A DNA stretch of 64,000 nucleotides from Salvelinus alpinus. Its lineage: Eukaryota; Chordata; Actinopteri; Salmoniformes; Salmonidae. A program made the translations under genes and the position numbers. The stretch is taken from positions 28,838,364-28,902,363 of the forward strand of contig NC_092096.1 of assembly GCF_045679555.1 (NCBI RefSeq), given 5' to 3'. The number at the start of each line of letters is the position of its first letter. Positions within the stretch are counted from its first letter, which is position 1. The notes beneath the pieces were generated by a model. The model had not been told where the DNA came from. It was given only the letters and a program-made list of their open reading frames with translations, and searched no databases. Shown piece after piece: positions 1 to 13,175 of this stretch.

Positions 1-162
1 TGGCCCTCCAGCTGCTGGGACACAGTTTGGCATGAGTTGTGTGGTGTCACATGCTGCCAAGTGAGCTGGCCAGATGGAGACAGCTGGACTGGCAGCCCAC
101 CATCCCTATAGCCTCTTCTTTTGGAGTGGGGAGGGACACTGTGAGTCTCAGAGAGGATGTGA
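1..162. other. Unique-looking noncoding sequence at left edge
   Basis: No coding or repeat signature is evident. Short open frames here run into the simple repeat that follows. Confidence 0.4.
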
Positions 163-312
163 TGGGTGTGTGTGTATGTGTTCGCGCTTGCGTGCGTGTG
201 TGTGTGAGAGACACAGAGAGACAAAGAGAGACACAGAGAGAAAGAGATAATGAGAGAGAGCAAGAGAGAGAGAGAGAGTGGGAGAGAGAGGAGAGAGAGA
301 GAGAATGAGAGA
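163..312. repeat. Compound GT then GAGA/GACA simple repeat
   Basis: A (TG)n stretch with CG interruptions passes into purine-rich GAGA/GACA repeats. Open frames on both strands here are low-complexity artefacts. The order (TG, then GA) is the same as in the tract at 5748-5998. Confidence 0.9.
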
Positions 313-2534
313 TTTTATGTGTGTGGAGGGTCTACCAAACAGAACCATGTTCATAGCCCAAATCCAAACCCAAGCCTGTGTAAGTTACCCTGATTTTTCC
401 TCTCTGCAACTTGTGTCTTCTTATTTTCCTTTAACCTACTAAATCAATGGCTCCATCTTTCCATTTTGACCTGCCTAATACAGTTTTCGACTGAGAGCTA
501 TGACAGACCTATGGAACCATGTCCAGGTGGTCATTGGGTTTAGCAGAAGGGAAGCTGGTTGCTGCTGGCCTGGTCTCTGATTGGCAGTTTAGGCCCAGTG
601 CAGCTGCTACCACCACCATCTGCTGTCAGGATATATTGATCATCTAATGAAAAAATTGGGTTTAGAATGAATCTCAGTGAAATCAACCCCCTTCCTTTCA
701 AAGGGCAGTGACTTTAATCAAGTCCCTACAGGGAAGCCGAAACTCATCAACTGAGCCCCCTCCTACCCTCCCCCCTCCCCCACAATTGCAGGAGATAGAT
801 GGAAAACTACGGGTCACTGATCCCCCGGTAAAATCTCTGCTAGATTTGGCCACAGCTCCAGCATTTTTAGGGTGCCACAGCGGACCTCTTAACTCTCTAT
901 CTTAACGATGTCTTCATGTAAATGTAGTACTGTAAGTAAAAACAACTTCATGGAAATATAAGGCTGGGATTCAATCAAACCTGCACTATGGGGTGGAACA
1001 GAGGATCAAAAGCTGGCAGTGTTTTAAATGATATGTTTACATGAACATGAATATGGTTGGTATTGTCCTCTTCTGACTGCTGCTTTACAAGCTTCCCCAC
1101 TGCAGTTGATATATTGAAAGTTATTTTCTTGGGTATTGATATTTTTGGGCTTTATTCAAAACATGCCTCAGAACTCACTACAGTGAAATACATTTCAGAC
1201 TCTATGAAAAGGGTATGTGTCAACACCAAGAAGGACAGCCTCTGGCAAGACATCTGGACATTTGAATATCAAAGTATTCCTCTGCTCATTGAAGTGCCCA
1301 TAACCCATTCAGTATCTCTGCATATTCTAATCAACAATTAGAAGGTTTGGTGTGACAACAACGTCAAGGCCTTAGTCAATAACAACTGGTATCCAGCAAC
1401 TGGTTGAGTCTGGTTATTAAAGCGCATGTATTTTTATACTCCACAGACATGTTTGAGCCAGGAGGCCTTTTCTCACAATAAAACATTTTGATCTCCATAA
1501 TTCAAACTATTATTGACTTGGAAACCTCATAAACAAAGTCTGCAGTTTAAATGTTTATCTTGGTGCATCTATTAATCATCTGGCTGCCATGTTTTGACCC
1601 CCAACCACTTCCTCCATACCATAGGTCACCTGTATGGATTCAACTATTGCGTTATAAAATGTTTCTTTATTTGTTCTGAGAGTGAACACTGCTTGCTGAT
1701 GAATTACACAGAGAGACAGAAAGAAATGGGAATAGGGACAGACAGAAAGAAAGAAAGACAGATAGAGGGAGAGAGATGGAGATGGAGTTAGAGAGGTCCT
1801 AATTGACAGCTTGTCACTGCATCTTTTTTATCCTGGCGGTTTGCAGTTTGCAAAGTTAAATCATGTTTCCTGGATTGCAATTTGCAGAGGACAGGAGGCA
1901 GGTAGGATAATAGTGTCTGATTCCCTGGAGTCAAGGGATCTCTTAAATAAAATGTTATCGATCCTGCCCAGTTCTTTTGAACGGGACACACCGGTAACTA
2001 TGGTTACGGGGCTACCCTCTCGCCGAAGAAATTGTTTCCTCAGGAGAGCTGAATGGCTGTCGGCGTGACAATTGGATGTGAAACAGCTTTCTAATAGAAA
2101 ATGCGGTCCAAGGTGTCCATCTCACTGGACTACAGATAACATGGCACAGTCCTCTTCCTCAAGCCTGCTGAGTAGATCTCCTCAAGTGAACTCCTCACTT
2201 TGCTCAGGGACTGTCTGTGGCCTTGGCAACTTCCAAAGCCATTGTAAATCTGGATGGATAGGATAAACGATCAGAGATGGAAAAAGTCTAAAACAATGGG
2301 AATAAAATATAAACTATCCTTGTAGCACACTGTTCCCACTGGAGCAAGTTTTCCTTTTAAGTGTTTGAAGTTTTACAATTATGTCCACAGTTGGGGGGTG
2401 GGGGAGGAGCTGCCGGTCATCTTTCTTTAGAGTGAGTGTTTTATTAAAGGATCTTTAATAATAGGCAAATTAATCAACTGGAGATGTGGACGTCAAGCCA
2501 ATCCCCTGTCAAGTTATAATGAGCTTTCTGTGAG
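313..2534. other. Noncoding stretch, no gene recognised
   Basis: Mixed-composition sequence with only short open frames (under 100 codons) and no recognisable protein motif. A small purine-rich patch of GACAGA/GAAA type lies at about 1713-1795. I recognise no repeat family elsewhere in it. Confidence 0.5.
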
Positions 2535-2800
2535 TGGGTGGGTGGGTGTGTGTATGAGGGAGAGAGAGCTCGCGAGAAAGTGTTTGCGTGTGTTTCAGAT
2601 ATATATATATTTACATTGACAGAGAACTGTGCCTGTGAACACATTCCATTCGAATGGGATTATTTAGTTCTTCTGTATCTAGGTGGAATGTGCTTTTTGT
2701 GTTTGTTTGTATGTGTGTGTGTGTGTGTATGTACGCGTGAGCATGTATATGTGTGTGAGCTGCATGTGTAATTGCTTGTGAGAGAGATAGGGAATTTATA
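2535..2800. repeat. Interrupted GT-rich simple sequence
   Basis: Two degenerate (GT)n clusters, about 2535-2600 and 2700-2770, flank an ordinary stretch that carries a short (AT)n run at 2600-2611. Confidence 0.7.
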
Positions 2801-3504
2801 TATGATGGCAGTCTTCCTTTTCATCTAATGAGTATACTGCTTCTCTAATAGAGGTCTAAATCTAATGATCCCTCACACCTCAGGGAAACAGAGTGGAACA
2901 ACAGCCTGGCTGTTATCTTCATCTCACTACTTGATTGGCGGGAAGATATACTGTGCATTCAGTAGTACCATGCATAGCTGGAAATAGCATTCGGCACTAT
3001 AGGCTGTGAGTTTTAGTCACAAAAGTCGTTTCGGCTTTTGGTAAGAATCCTGTGACACAAAAAGAGTGACAGTGAAAATATATCAATAGAAAATAGATCC
3101 TATGTTATTTTTTTAATAATACACGATTGGTATTTGGACATTATTCTATGAAGGGAAGTAAGCACTGTCATACTGTGACAAAGTTAGCATTTTCAGAGTC
3201 AATAGACATGGTTTAAGTGATTACATGAATACAAACATGCACTCTTGCAGTACAACAGGAATGCTTTCATACCCCACAAACCCAGACAACCCATTTTGTG
3301 AGAATATTGCCTCATAGGGAGCTGAAAGAGATCCAGATTTCTGGTCCTACCTAGTTCATCCTCTAGGGGGCAGGCTGGCCCAGCATAGGCACACACAATA
3401 TACTATGCCAACACTATATACATATACTGTACCACAATTTTTACTTCAAGGTGGACTTTCTCTACCTGAAGTTAAAAGTCCCCAAACAGGAACACAATGT
3501 CACA
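2801..3504. other. Noncoding stretch before the 25-bp array
   Basis: AT-moderate sequence with no long open frame and no recognised repeat. Nothing supportable is seen. Confidence 0.4.
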
Positions 3505-4804
3505 TCTCTAAACTCTGGTGTTGGGATAGTCTCTAATCCCTGGTGTTGGAATGGTCTCTAATCCCTGGTGTTGGAATGGTCTCTAAACCCTGGTGTTGGG
3601 ATGGTCTCTAAACCCTGGTGTTGGAATGGTCTCTAAACCCTGGTGTTGGAATGGTATCTAAACCCTGGTGTTGGAATGGTCTCTAAACCCTGGTGTTGGA
3701 ATGGTCTCTAAACCCTGGTGTTGGGATGGTCTCTAAACCCTGGTGTTGGAATGGTCTCTAAACCCTGGTGTTGTAATGGTCTCTAAACCCTGGTGTTGGG
3801 ATGGTCTCTAAACCCTGGTGTTGGGATGGTCTCTAAACCCTGGTGTTGGAATGGTCTCTAAACCCTGGTGTTGTAATGGTCTCTAAACCCTGGTGTTGGA
3901 ATGGTCTCTAAACCCTGGTGTTGGGATGGTCTCTAAACCCTGGTGTTGGAATGGTCTCTAAACCCTGGTGTTGTAATGGTCTCTAAACCCTGGTGTTGGG
4001 ATGGTCTCTAAACCCTGGTGTTGGGATGGTCTCTAAACCCTGGTGTTGGAATGGTCTCTAAACCCTGGTGTTGGGATGGTCTCTAAACCCTGGTGTTGGA
4101 ATGGTCTCTAAACCCTGGTGTTGTAATGGTCTCTAAACCCTGGTGTTGGGATGGTCTCTAAACCCTGGTGTTGGGATGGTCTCTAAACCCTGGTGTTGGA
4201 ATGGTCTCTAAACCCTGGTGTTGTAATGGTCTCTAAACCCTGGTGTTGGAATGGTCTCTAAACCCTGGTGTTGGAATGGTCTCTAAACCCTGGTGTTGGG
4301 ATGGTCTCTAAAACCTGGTGTTGGGATGGTCTCTAAAACCTGGTGTTGGGATAGTCTCTAAACTCTGGTGTTGGAATTGTCTCTAGTGCCTGGTGTTGGA
4401 ATAGTCTCTAATGCCTGGTGTTTGATTAGTCTCTAAACCCTGGTGTTGGGATAGTCTCTAAACCCTGGTGTTGGGATAGTCTCTAAACCCTGGTGTTGGG
4501 ATTGTCTCTAAACCCTGGTGTTGGGATTGTCTCTAATCCCTGGTGTTGGGATTGTCTCTAATCCCTGGTGTTGAGATTGTCTCTAATCCCTGGTGTGAGA
4601 TTGTCTCTAATCCCTGGTGTTGGGATTGTCTCTAATCCCTGGTGTTGAGATTGTCTCTAATCCCTGGTGTTGGGATTGTCTCTAATCCCTGGTGTTGAGA
4701 TTGTCTCTAATCCCTGGTGTTGGGATTGTCTCTAATCCCTGGTGTTGGGATTGTCTCTAATCCCTGGTGTTGGGATTGTCTTTAATCCCTGGTGTTGGGA
4801 TAGC
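3505..4804. repeat. 25-bp minisatellite, about 52 copies
   Basis: Tandem copies of a 25-bp unit, consensus CTCTAAACCCTGGTGTTGGA plus ATGGT. The period is confirmed by a marker variant (TTGTAATGGT) at 3771, 3871, 3971, 4121 and 4221, whose spacings are all multiples of 25. The central units are nearly identical. The flanks use variants such as ATAGT, ATTGT and CTCTAATCCC, and one unit near 4595 is two bases short. No stable reading frame crosses the array. Confidence 0.97.
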
Positions 4805-5388
4805 TAAATGAAAACAGGTAAGGGTTGACTAGGGTCCACTGAAACATACTAGACTTCAAACACAGGTCTGTTGCAGACAAAATTACTGAGACTACCCTAC
4901 AGTCAGGGGACATGGGTCTATTGATTGGTCTGTGCAGTTTAATGAGAACAGGGAAGTAATGGGGTGGAGAGTTTAATGAAGTGCTATGGTACAGCCAGAC
5001 CATTTCTATAGAGTTTAGACACGGTTCCAAAGCATCTAGCAGGTTTATGGTGGAGATGTGACAAACGTTGTCGTACAATGTCATACAATGTAAATTGTCA
5101 TTACAGTAAAGTCAACTGTCAACTGTTGTTTAGGACAACCTTGTGTATAGATATGAGGACAAATTGAACATTCAAATAAAAGTGTCAAAGACACAGCTAT
5201 ACTCTAGAGTTTGGGTTTATCAGGAATAAACATAGGTACTGTATATATGTGTTGCTGCATGAGGATTTAACTTAGTAGACACCCTACACACAAATCTGAC
5301 CATAGCAGTAGGTCTCCCAAAGGCGATGACTCAGCAAGACTCATTAAAGGCTATCTATTTCCCTTCGGGCTCAGTTGGAATAACTGTA
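4805..5388. other. Noncoding stretch
   Basis: A 100-codon minus-strand frame at 4782-5084 begins inside the array and has no recognisable motif, so it is not called as a gene. Nothing else is seen. Confidence 0.4.
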
Positions 5389-5500
5389 GCATGGCTGTTT
5401 CCGCCAGGCTTTTATCTTAGCAGAGAGCTGGTGCATGGCTGTTTCCTCAGGGCTTTTATCTTAGCAGAGAGCTGGTGCATGGTTGTTTCCTCAGAGGGCT
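5389..5500. repeat. 44-bp tandem repeat, about 2.5 copies
   Basis: The block beginning GCATGGCTGTTTCC and containing TTTTATCTTAGCAGAGAGCT recurs at 5389, 5433 and 5477, an exact 44-bp period. The third copy is partial. Confidence 0.9.
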
Positions 5501-5747
5501 AAATTGGAGCAGCCAAAGCATTTCTCTTTCCATCAACATGAAAACCCCTCCAGAATGTAATTGAATTGATATACCCTAGCACTCTCTCTCTCTCTCTGTC
5601 GCTCGCTGTCTCCGGTTCTCGGCCACTGCCATTGTTTGCGCGAGGAGCAGGAAGCAGAGAGAACAGAGGTTAGCGTGAAGCACCTCATTTATATGGTAAT
5701 GGAGGAAGAGTCCAGGTGGCTCGCTCAGTGTTCTGAGTCTTCTGACA

Positions 5748-5808
5748 GGAGAGAGAGAGAGAGAGAGAGAGAGCGAGTGAGAGAGAGAGAGAGAAAGCGA
5801 ATAAGAGT

Positions 5809-5841
<33 letters not shown>

Positions 5842-5998
5842 TGTGTGTGTGTGTGAGACAGAGAGACAGAAAGAGACTGAATGAGAGAGAGAGAATGAGA
5901 GACAGAGAGACAGAGACAGAGAGACAGAAAGAGACAGAGAAAGAGAGAGCAAGAGAAAGAGAGACACAGACAGACAGAGAAAGAGAGAGAGAGAGAGT
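5748..5998. repeat. Compound GA / GT(CG) / GACA simple repeat
   Basis: (GA)n, then a (TG)n tract with alternating GTGC, then GAGACA repeats. A shorter (CT)n run lies at 5580-5597. The 159-codon minus-strand frame across this stretch is built of Ser-Leu and Thr-His dipeptides and is not a gene. Confidence 0.9.
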
Positions 5999-7589
<1,591 letters not shown>

Positions 7590-9720
7590 TGTAGAATGAG
7601 GTTAAAGTTCCATAAAAAGCAAGCCTCTTCCAACACTTACTTTACGGAATTCAAAATTACAATGCTTGTCTTTCATAATTTGGTCAGATATACTTGGATG
7701 TGTAGTGTCAGCGTTTGTTGCTGGCATGTCATGCCTAAGTTTGCTAATCTTGCCTATGAACAAAATGATTAAAGTAGTTGGCAATATCAGTGGGTTTTGT
7801 GATGAATGAGCCATCTGATTCAATGAACGATGGAGCGGAGTTTGGTGCTCCAAAGCTTTTTACTATCATTCTTTATGTCATTTATCTTTGTTTCATAGTG
7901 TAGTTTCTTCTTCTTTTTATTCAGTTTAGTCACATGATTTCTCAATTTGCAGTATGTTTGCCAATCAGTTGTACAGTCAGACCTATTTGCTATCTCTTTT
8001 CCTCATCCCTCTCAACCATACAACTTTTTCAATTCCTTATCAAACCACAGGGATTTAACAGTTTTTACATTCATTTTCTTAATGGGTGCATGCTTATTAG
8101 TAACTAGGATAAGCAATTTCATAAACGTGTCAAGTGCAGCATCTGGTTGCTCGTCATTACACACCACGGACCAACAAATATTCTTCACATCAACAACATA
8201 GGAATCAATGCAAAACTTATTGTATGACCTCTTATACACAATATTAGGCCCAGCCTTTGGAACTTTGGGTTTTCTAGATATGGCTACTAAATTGTGATCA
8301 CTACTGTACATCCGATGGATTAGGAAACTGCTTTCAAATAAATTTCTGCAGCATTAGTAAAGTTATAATCAATACATGTTGATGATTTCATTCCTCTACT
8401 GTTTCTAACTTCCCTGGTAGGTTGATTGATAACCTGAACAAGTTACAGTTTGAAGCTTTCTCTTGAGTGGGCAACCTGATGAAAGCCAGTCAATATTTAA
8501 ATCACCCAGAAAGTATACCTCTGTATTGATATCACATACATTATCAAGCATTTCACATGTTATCCAGATACTGACTGTTAGCACCTTGTGGTCTATAGCA
8601 GCTTCCCACAAGAATGGGGTTTAGGTGAGGCAGGTGAAAAGTATTTAACATGAGATCCTTTCTAAGCTTTAGAGGAATGTGGTTCTGAATATAGACCACA
8701 ATACCGCTCCCGTTGGCATTTCTGTCTTTTCCGTAAATGTATTGCTACCACTGTATCATCAAAAGGCATCATCTAAGTGAGTTTCAGAGATGGTCAGAAT
8801 ATGAATGTCATCTGTTACAAGCAAATTATTGATTTCATTAACCTTTTTTTCTTAAGCTACATATTTTAACTTGGGCTATTATTAACACTTTTCTGGAATG
8901 CTTGATTATTTTTATTGTTTTACTGGGAAGCTTAGCAAAGGTAGACATACTCTGGTTAGCTTTATTAGTGCAGGGTGAGCTGCACACAGTGGACTTCCTA
9001 CTAGGGCACAACACCTCAGTGCTAACAGTATCTGTTTCATAGGCATATGATTACTGCATACAATAGCTGTAGGATCAGCAGAGGCATTCAGGGCAGTAAG
9101 AGGGACATAAATTATGTTATTTACATTGTGTCTTCCAACGCCCCTGGGATAATGTTCATTTGCTGAAGCATTATGACAACTCAGCGACACAATGGTAGGG
9201 ATTAAATGAGCTGGACTTGGGTCATTGATAAGTCCTTGGTCTCAACACAACCCTATAATGCTGTGAAAGGATTCAGGAACCCAAACTAATTGGGTGGCCT
9301 GTCTTTCTGGTCCAGCAACCACAGGCTAGACGGTCGCTCTAGAAGGCTCTGGAGTGCTCATTCACCATTACCAGCATGGTACAGACAGCTGTCCAGTGAG
9401 GATGGAAGGCTGGTTTGGAGGCAACAGTCCCAGCCAACCAGAGCTAATCACAGCAGGACAGGTGATGGTCTTGTCCAGGAACAACCTCTGAGTGCAACTT
9501 TAGCATTATACATTAGTGGGTTAGACTCACAATATTAGATGAAGAGGAGGCTCATAGTTGATTCAACTGTGGATGACAGCTTACTAGTCAGACACAGCAG
9601 GAAAGCAGGGTTGTGTAACGGATGATTTTTACATACTGCACTAATAAAAACTGATTTAGCCAGGACACCTAAGGGAAGTCTATGTCTATGCAATTTTAAT
9701 AGACTGACTAACATAAGGAC
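7590..9720 (-). pseudogene. Decayed LINE: endonuclease and linker relic
   Basis: Read on the minus strand, this is a non-LTR retrotransposon with several frame breaks. From the 5' side (about 9190) there is a frame with GVGRHNVNNIIYVPLTAL. Near 8830-8770 comes an endonuclease N-terminus with HILTISETHLDD. Near 8550-8480 comes the catalytic block VYFLGDLNIDWLSS, and near 8310 the SDHNLVAIS motif. The linker follows, with LNKKKKLHYETKINDIKND at about 7920-7870. The frame then ends near 7602, before any RT catalytic motif, so the RT is missing. GDLN and SDH are standard APE-type endonuclease signatures. No full-length frame survives, so the copy is dead. The 5' boundary near 9720 is a guess from loss of recognisable sequence. 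Confidence 0.8.
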
Positions 9721-9737
9721 CAATTACAAAAATACCT

Positions 9738-9930
9738 TACATTTACATTTACATTTAAGTCATTTAGCAGACGCTCTTATCCAGAGCGACTTACAAATTG
9801 GTGCATTCACCTTATGATATCCAGTGGAACAACCACTTTACAATAGTGCATCTAACTCTTTTAAGGGGGGGTTAGAAGGATTCCTTTATCCTATCCTAGG
9901 TATTCCTTAAAGAGGTGGGGTTTCAGGTGT
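9738..9930 (-). mobile_element. 3' end of an L2-like LINE, 5'-truncated
   Basis: Read on the minus strand, the sequence ends with the motif AAGTCGCTCTGGATAAGAGC and CGTCTGCTAAATGAC followed by an (AAATGT)n microsatellite at 9738-9756, typical of L2-clade 3' ends in fish. The 5' side of the fragment (9930-9895) reads HLKPHLFKEYLG and then a stop, the usual C-terminus of L2 ORF2. It therefore holds the last residues of ORF2 plus the 3' UTR. The LINE body at 15839-19235 is on the same strand and lacks exactly this end. Confidence 0.8.
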
Positions 9931-10980
9931 CATTAATACCTCTCATTAATGATGCCATGTAGCCAAGTCAAGTCTCAGTTTATTTAAAGTGCATTGAACA
10001 ATGTCTCAACACACTTCACAGAGAAAAGTAATAAATAAAAACAAGAAACATATTGCCTATATTTTCGCCCAAGAAGTTGATTTACCACCTGAAATGATCG
10101 ACCGGTCTAGGCTTGTGGAAATTTACTTTGCTAATGTCATAGTACTACGCCTATATGATGTGGCCACACTCATATACGGCTCTCTCTCTCTCTCCCCCGA
10201 TCCCAATCAAACGATCCATGACTTCCTCTCTGTACATTCTCATTATCTCACCCTTCTCATTATATTTCTATTGTATTGACATTTTGTCAGGCAATAGTGA
10301 AACCACCACACTGCATGCATGTTAATATGAGGAAATGCCAAAGATCACTGAAATGAGCCGTGCCTCTGCGGCCGATGCTGACAGTGATAATTGGGTTGTT
10401 GTCTGAACATGGTGCAGAGAAATGAATTGGCTGTTGTGGATAATGAGGGATGTTTGCACCCCCACCCCTACCCCCCTTGCTCTTAGACGGGAAGAATGGC
10501 CATCGGGGAATGCAGGGAATATGAATACACATCTCTCTGCTGGGAAGTAAGATCATTTTTATAATTATGTATCATGTCCCAAGATAGTTTAATGGTTAAT
10601 GAGTATATGTTTGCTGTTTTCTCCCCTTAACGTTAACGTTGTTGTCTCAAGTGAATGTCGTGGGAACTATTACAAGGTTGGCATGGGACATTACAATTCT
10701 GTAAATGTTCTGTGAGTTCAGGAGGCAAGGGATTTCTACCTCTTTTCAGAAGGTAGATAGGCCTATAAGGCTCAAGGGGAAATAGCTCAGCCAAGCTATT
10801 TTATACAAAACCCATGTGTGTTTAGATCAGGGCAATTCAATTCCACTCCCTGAGGCCTGAACTGATGACATTTTATGTTCTACCTGGGAGTTAATACATA
10901 GATGTTCTTGAATGGCTAGAGAGTCCACTCACCTGGCGTCCCATGCAGGTCTGACTCAGTCCCTGAAAGGGAAAGAACGG
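9931..10980. other. Noncoding stretch
   Basis: Holds a (TCTC)n run at about 10182-10196 and an A-rich portion near 10015-10035. The small open frames (89-92 codons) have no recognisable motif. Nothing further is seen. Confidence 0.4.
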
Positions 10981-11215
10981 TCACACTTATTTTGCATAGT
11001 ACGGATTTTCCATCTGTAGATGCCCTACAGATGGTCATACTATTAACACATGATCTGTTGATAAGCAACCGCTTCCTAAGGTTAGGGTTGGGGTTAGGGT
11101 TAGAATAAGGGTTAGGGAAAGGGTTAGGGTTAGAGCTAGGGTTAGGTTTAGTAGATAGTTAGTTGAAATGTTACTGATAGTCTGTAGAGCAGGGACTTTC
11201 CAAATCAAGTGTTAC
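10981..11215. mobile_element. Inverted-repeat element with TTAGGG core, copy 1
   Basis: The outer ends are inverted: the left begins TCACACTTATTTTGCATAGT and the right ends in CAAATCAAGTGTTAC. Inside them lie complementary CATCTGTAGATGCCCTACA and TGTAGAGCAGGGAC blocks. The centre (about 11078-11155) is a degenerate (GGTTAG)n tract. A better-preserved copy lies at 21576-21846. No coding capacity is seen, so it behaves like a non-autonomous DNA element. Confidence 0.7.
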
Positions 11216-11999
11216 TGAAAGTCAACAGTGAACAGGCCATGAACAGACTACTTTCTTCACAGCTCAGACCCATGTTCCTTTTTCCTCATCATTATATCAC
11301 TTTCACTACTTCCTGCCTTTCACTACTTCCTAACCTGCCTCGCCACCAGTAGCACTATTTCTTTCAGTGAATCTACATCTATGTTAGTCGAGGCTGGTGA
11401 CTTGAAAAATTGAGGAGGAGAGGAGACCCACGGTATAAGTGTGGCACGCACGGAGACGTCAAAGGGTGTTTAAAAAATATTAAAAGAGTAATTATTTTAA
11501 CATAAAGCATTTAATAAAGACATTATAGTACAATATTATGGGGAATGGGAATGAGGGGGCTATTTACAGTACACAGTGTTGGGAAGGGATTGTGATTGAA
11601 TGAGAGTATGATGCATGAGTTGAGGTGTTCAGAGGCTTGACTTCAGTGCAGGACAGGATTTGACTGGGAAGACAAAATACAATAACACAACACATTACAC
11701 AGTTAGACAAAAGAGCTAAGAATGAGTTAGTCCAAGCAAATAGTAAAATCATTGATGTGTAATAATGTGATTGTGTTTGTGTATGTGATTGACTCTACAT
11801 ACAGTAATGAGAGAAAATTGATAGGGGTACTCACAGTGCTTGGAGGGGAAACATTCAATGTGCCAGTGGATGAGCGGCACATGAGACGTGGCTTCAGTTA
11901 ATGTCAGGAGAGAGTTGACAATGATAGTGGAGTGGAGTAGTCATCACCTCTTAAATCAGGGAACATGAGGGGGCTTAGCTGGAAATACAAATAGCAGAT
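11216..11999. other. Noncoding stretch downstream of transposase relic
   Basis: AT-rich sequence. It may be the intron-like or 3' part of the element whose transposase exon lies at 12000-12163 (minus). No further transposase motif is recognised. Confidence 0.35.
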
Positions 12000-12163
12000 A
12001 CATTCCATTACAGCTGCGCCATAGTTGGTTTGAACAACATGTTTCTCCATGAAGTTAAACACAGACTGCTCATCTCCCCCACTTGACACATCAAGTAGCT
12101 CAAGAAATGTTCCTGAATAAAGCCCTGCTCATCCACATATCTGATGATAACTGACAACTGCAA
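12000..12163 (-). pseudogene. Transposase-like exon relic (DUF4371/ZMYM1-like, hAT-derived)
   Basis: The minus strand reads [18 protein letters not shown], then shifts frame by one base near 12100. It continues as [20 protein letters not shown] and [15 protein letters not shown]. The blocks [14 protein letters not shown] and a later YDGAAVM are characteristic of DUF4371 / zinc-finger-MYM-type-1-like proteins derived from hAT transposases. Here the Asp of YDGAAVM is Asn, and a one-base deletion breaks the frame. The sequence after AAVME looks like a splice donor followed by noncoding DNA. Function is certainly lost. Confidence 0.6.
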
Positions 12164-12860
12164 GCAGACTGGTGGCACCATAGGTCCCAGAGTGGGGGGG
12201 TCAATTTTTACTCCCTGGGGCCTGGAGTTTTTCCTTATCTGTTAACCTAACCAGGAAAACCATGTCAAACTGCAGAAACCTGTTCATATGAATTATATTT
12301 AGACTAGATCAGGAGGGGGATTTCCTCTACCCAGACACAGAGACAACAACTGATAGACAAGCTCACAGGGCTGAGCTTGCTTCATGCATGTTTGCATCAT
12401 GCAAGTCTAAGCAACTGTAGGCCTTGTAAAAAATGTACTCACATTTGTCTAGTTTTCATCCAATACAACATGTCAGATCTCTAATGGGGCAGAGCCCCAC
12501 CTGTTTTGAGCACCACACTTTTAGGTACATTTAAAATATATATTTTTGCTTGTTATTTTGGCATTAATACATGTCACATTTAAGTTGGCAAACAATGTAA
12601 AAAAAAATGTCATTGAGTTAATAAAGCCGCATACAAACATGGTCTCTTTTTTACATTCTTGAGTAAGGCAGCTCCAAAATGCAGGTGTTTCAGCCTAGCT
12701 CAGTGTTTTCTGTGGTGGTGGGGCTAGCCAGCAGAAAATACAGAGCGTTGCGCCTGATAGGCTCAGTTTTCTGTCATGATTGGCTCATTTTTCTGTCAGT
12801 CATGGGACAGTACGTCATCCCCAATTCTAAGGTTAGAGCTCGAAAATGTTAGCCCCTTGG
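12164..12860. other. Dispersed-repeat sequence left of the solo LTR
   Basis: I recognise about 12470-12860 as part of a common salmonid interspersed repeat that continues without loss on the other side of the solo LTR (from 13176). Its class is unknown to me; it may belong with the hAT-like relic to its left. No coding capacity is seen. Confidence 0.45.
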
Positions 12861-13175
12861 GTTCTTGTAAGGACCGACGCTGGAGAAGAGAAGCAGGTAC
12901 GGGGAGTAGAACATTTAACATGGAACAGACATCAAACAGGACATAGACAGTGTCAGAACCGGGTATGCAAAGACAAACAAACATTAATCCTGAAGCAGGG
13001 AATAGAGCTTGGGAATAGACAGGTATAGGGGAGATAAGGACACAGGTGATTGAGTCCAGGTGAGTCCAATAATCGCTGATGCGCGTGACGGGGAAGGCAG
13101 GTGTGCGTACTAATGGTGGCAGGAGTGCATAATGCTGGGGAGCCTCGAGCGCCAGGGAGCTGGAGTGACAGTTCT
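12861..13175 (-). mobile_element. Solo LTR (Ty3/Gypsy-type) with 5-bp target duplication
   Basis: The LTR occupies 12866-13170, begins TGTAAGGACC, ends GGAGTGACA, and so has the TG...CA termini. It is flanked by a perfect 5-bp direct repeat GTTCT at 12861-12865 and 13171-13175. There is no internal region, so it is the product of LTR-LTR recombination. The orientation is inferred from similarity of layout to the reversed Gypsy LTR at 59751-60102. The 142-codon frame crossing it is not a gene. Confidence 0.85.

Noticed and set aside
3505..4804. CRISPR-like array of regularly spaced repeats
   Set aside because: Units are directly adjacent with no unique spacers, there are no cas genes, and the window is clearly animal DNA. 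The same applies to the 13-, 14- and 27-bp arrays.
11078..11155. True telomere or chromosome-fusion scar
   Set aside because: The TTAGGG-like tract is short, degenerate and bounded by inverted repeats also found at 21576-21846, so a dispersed element explains it better.
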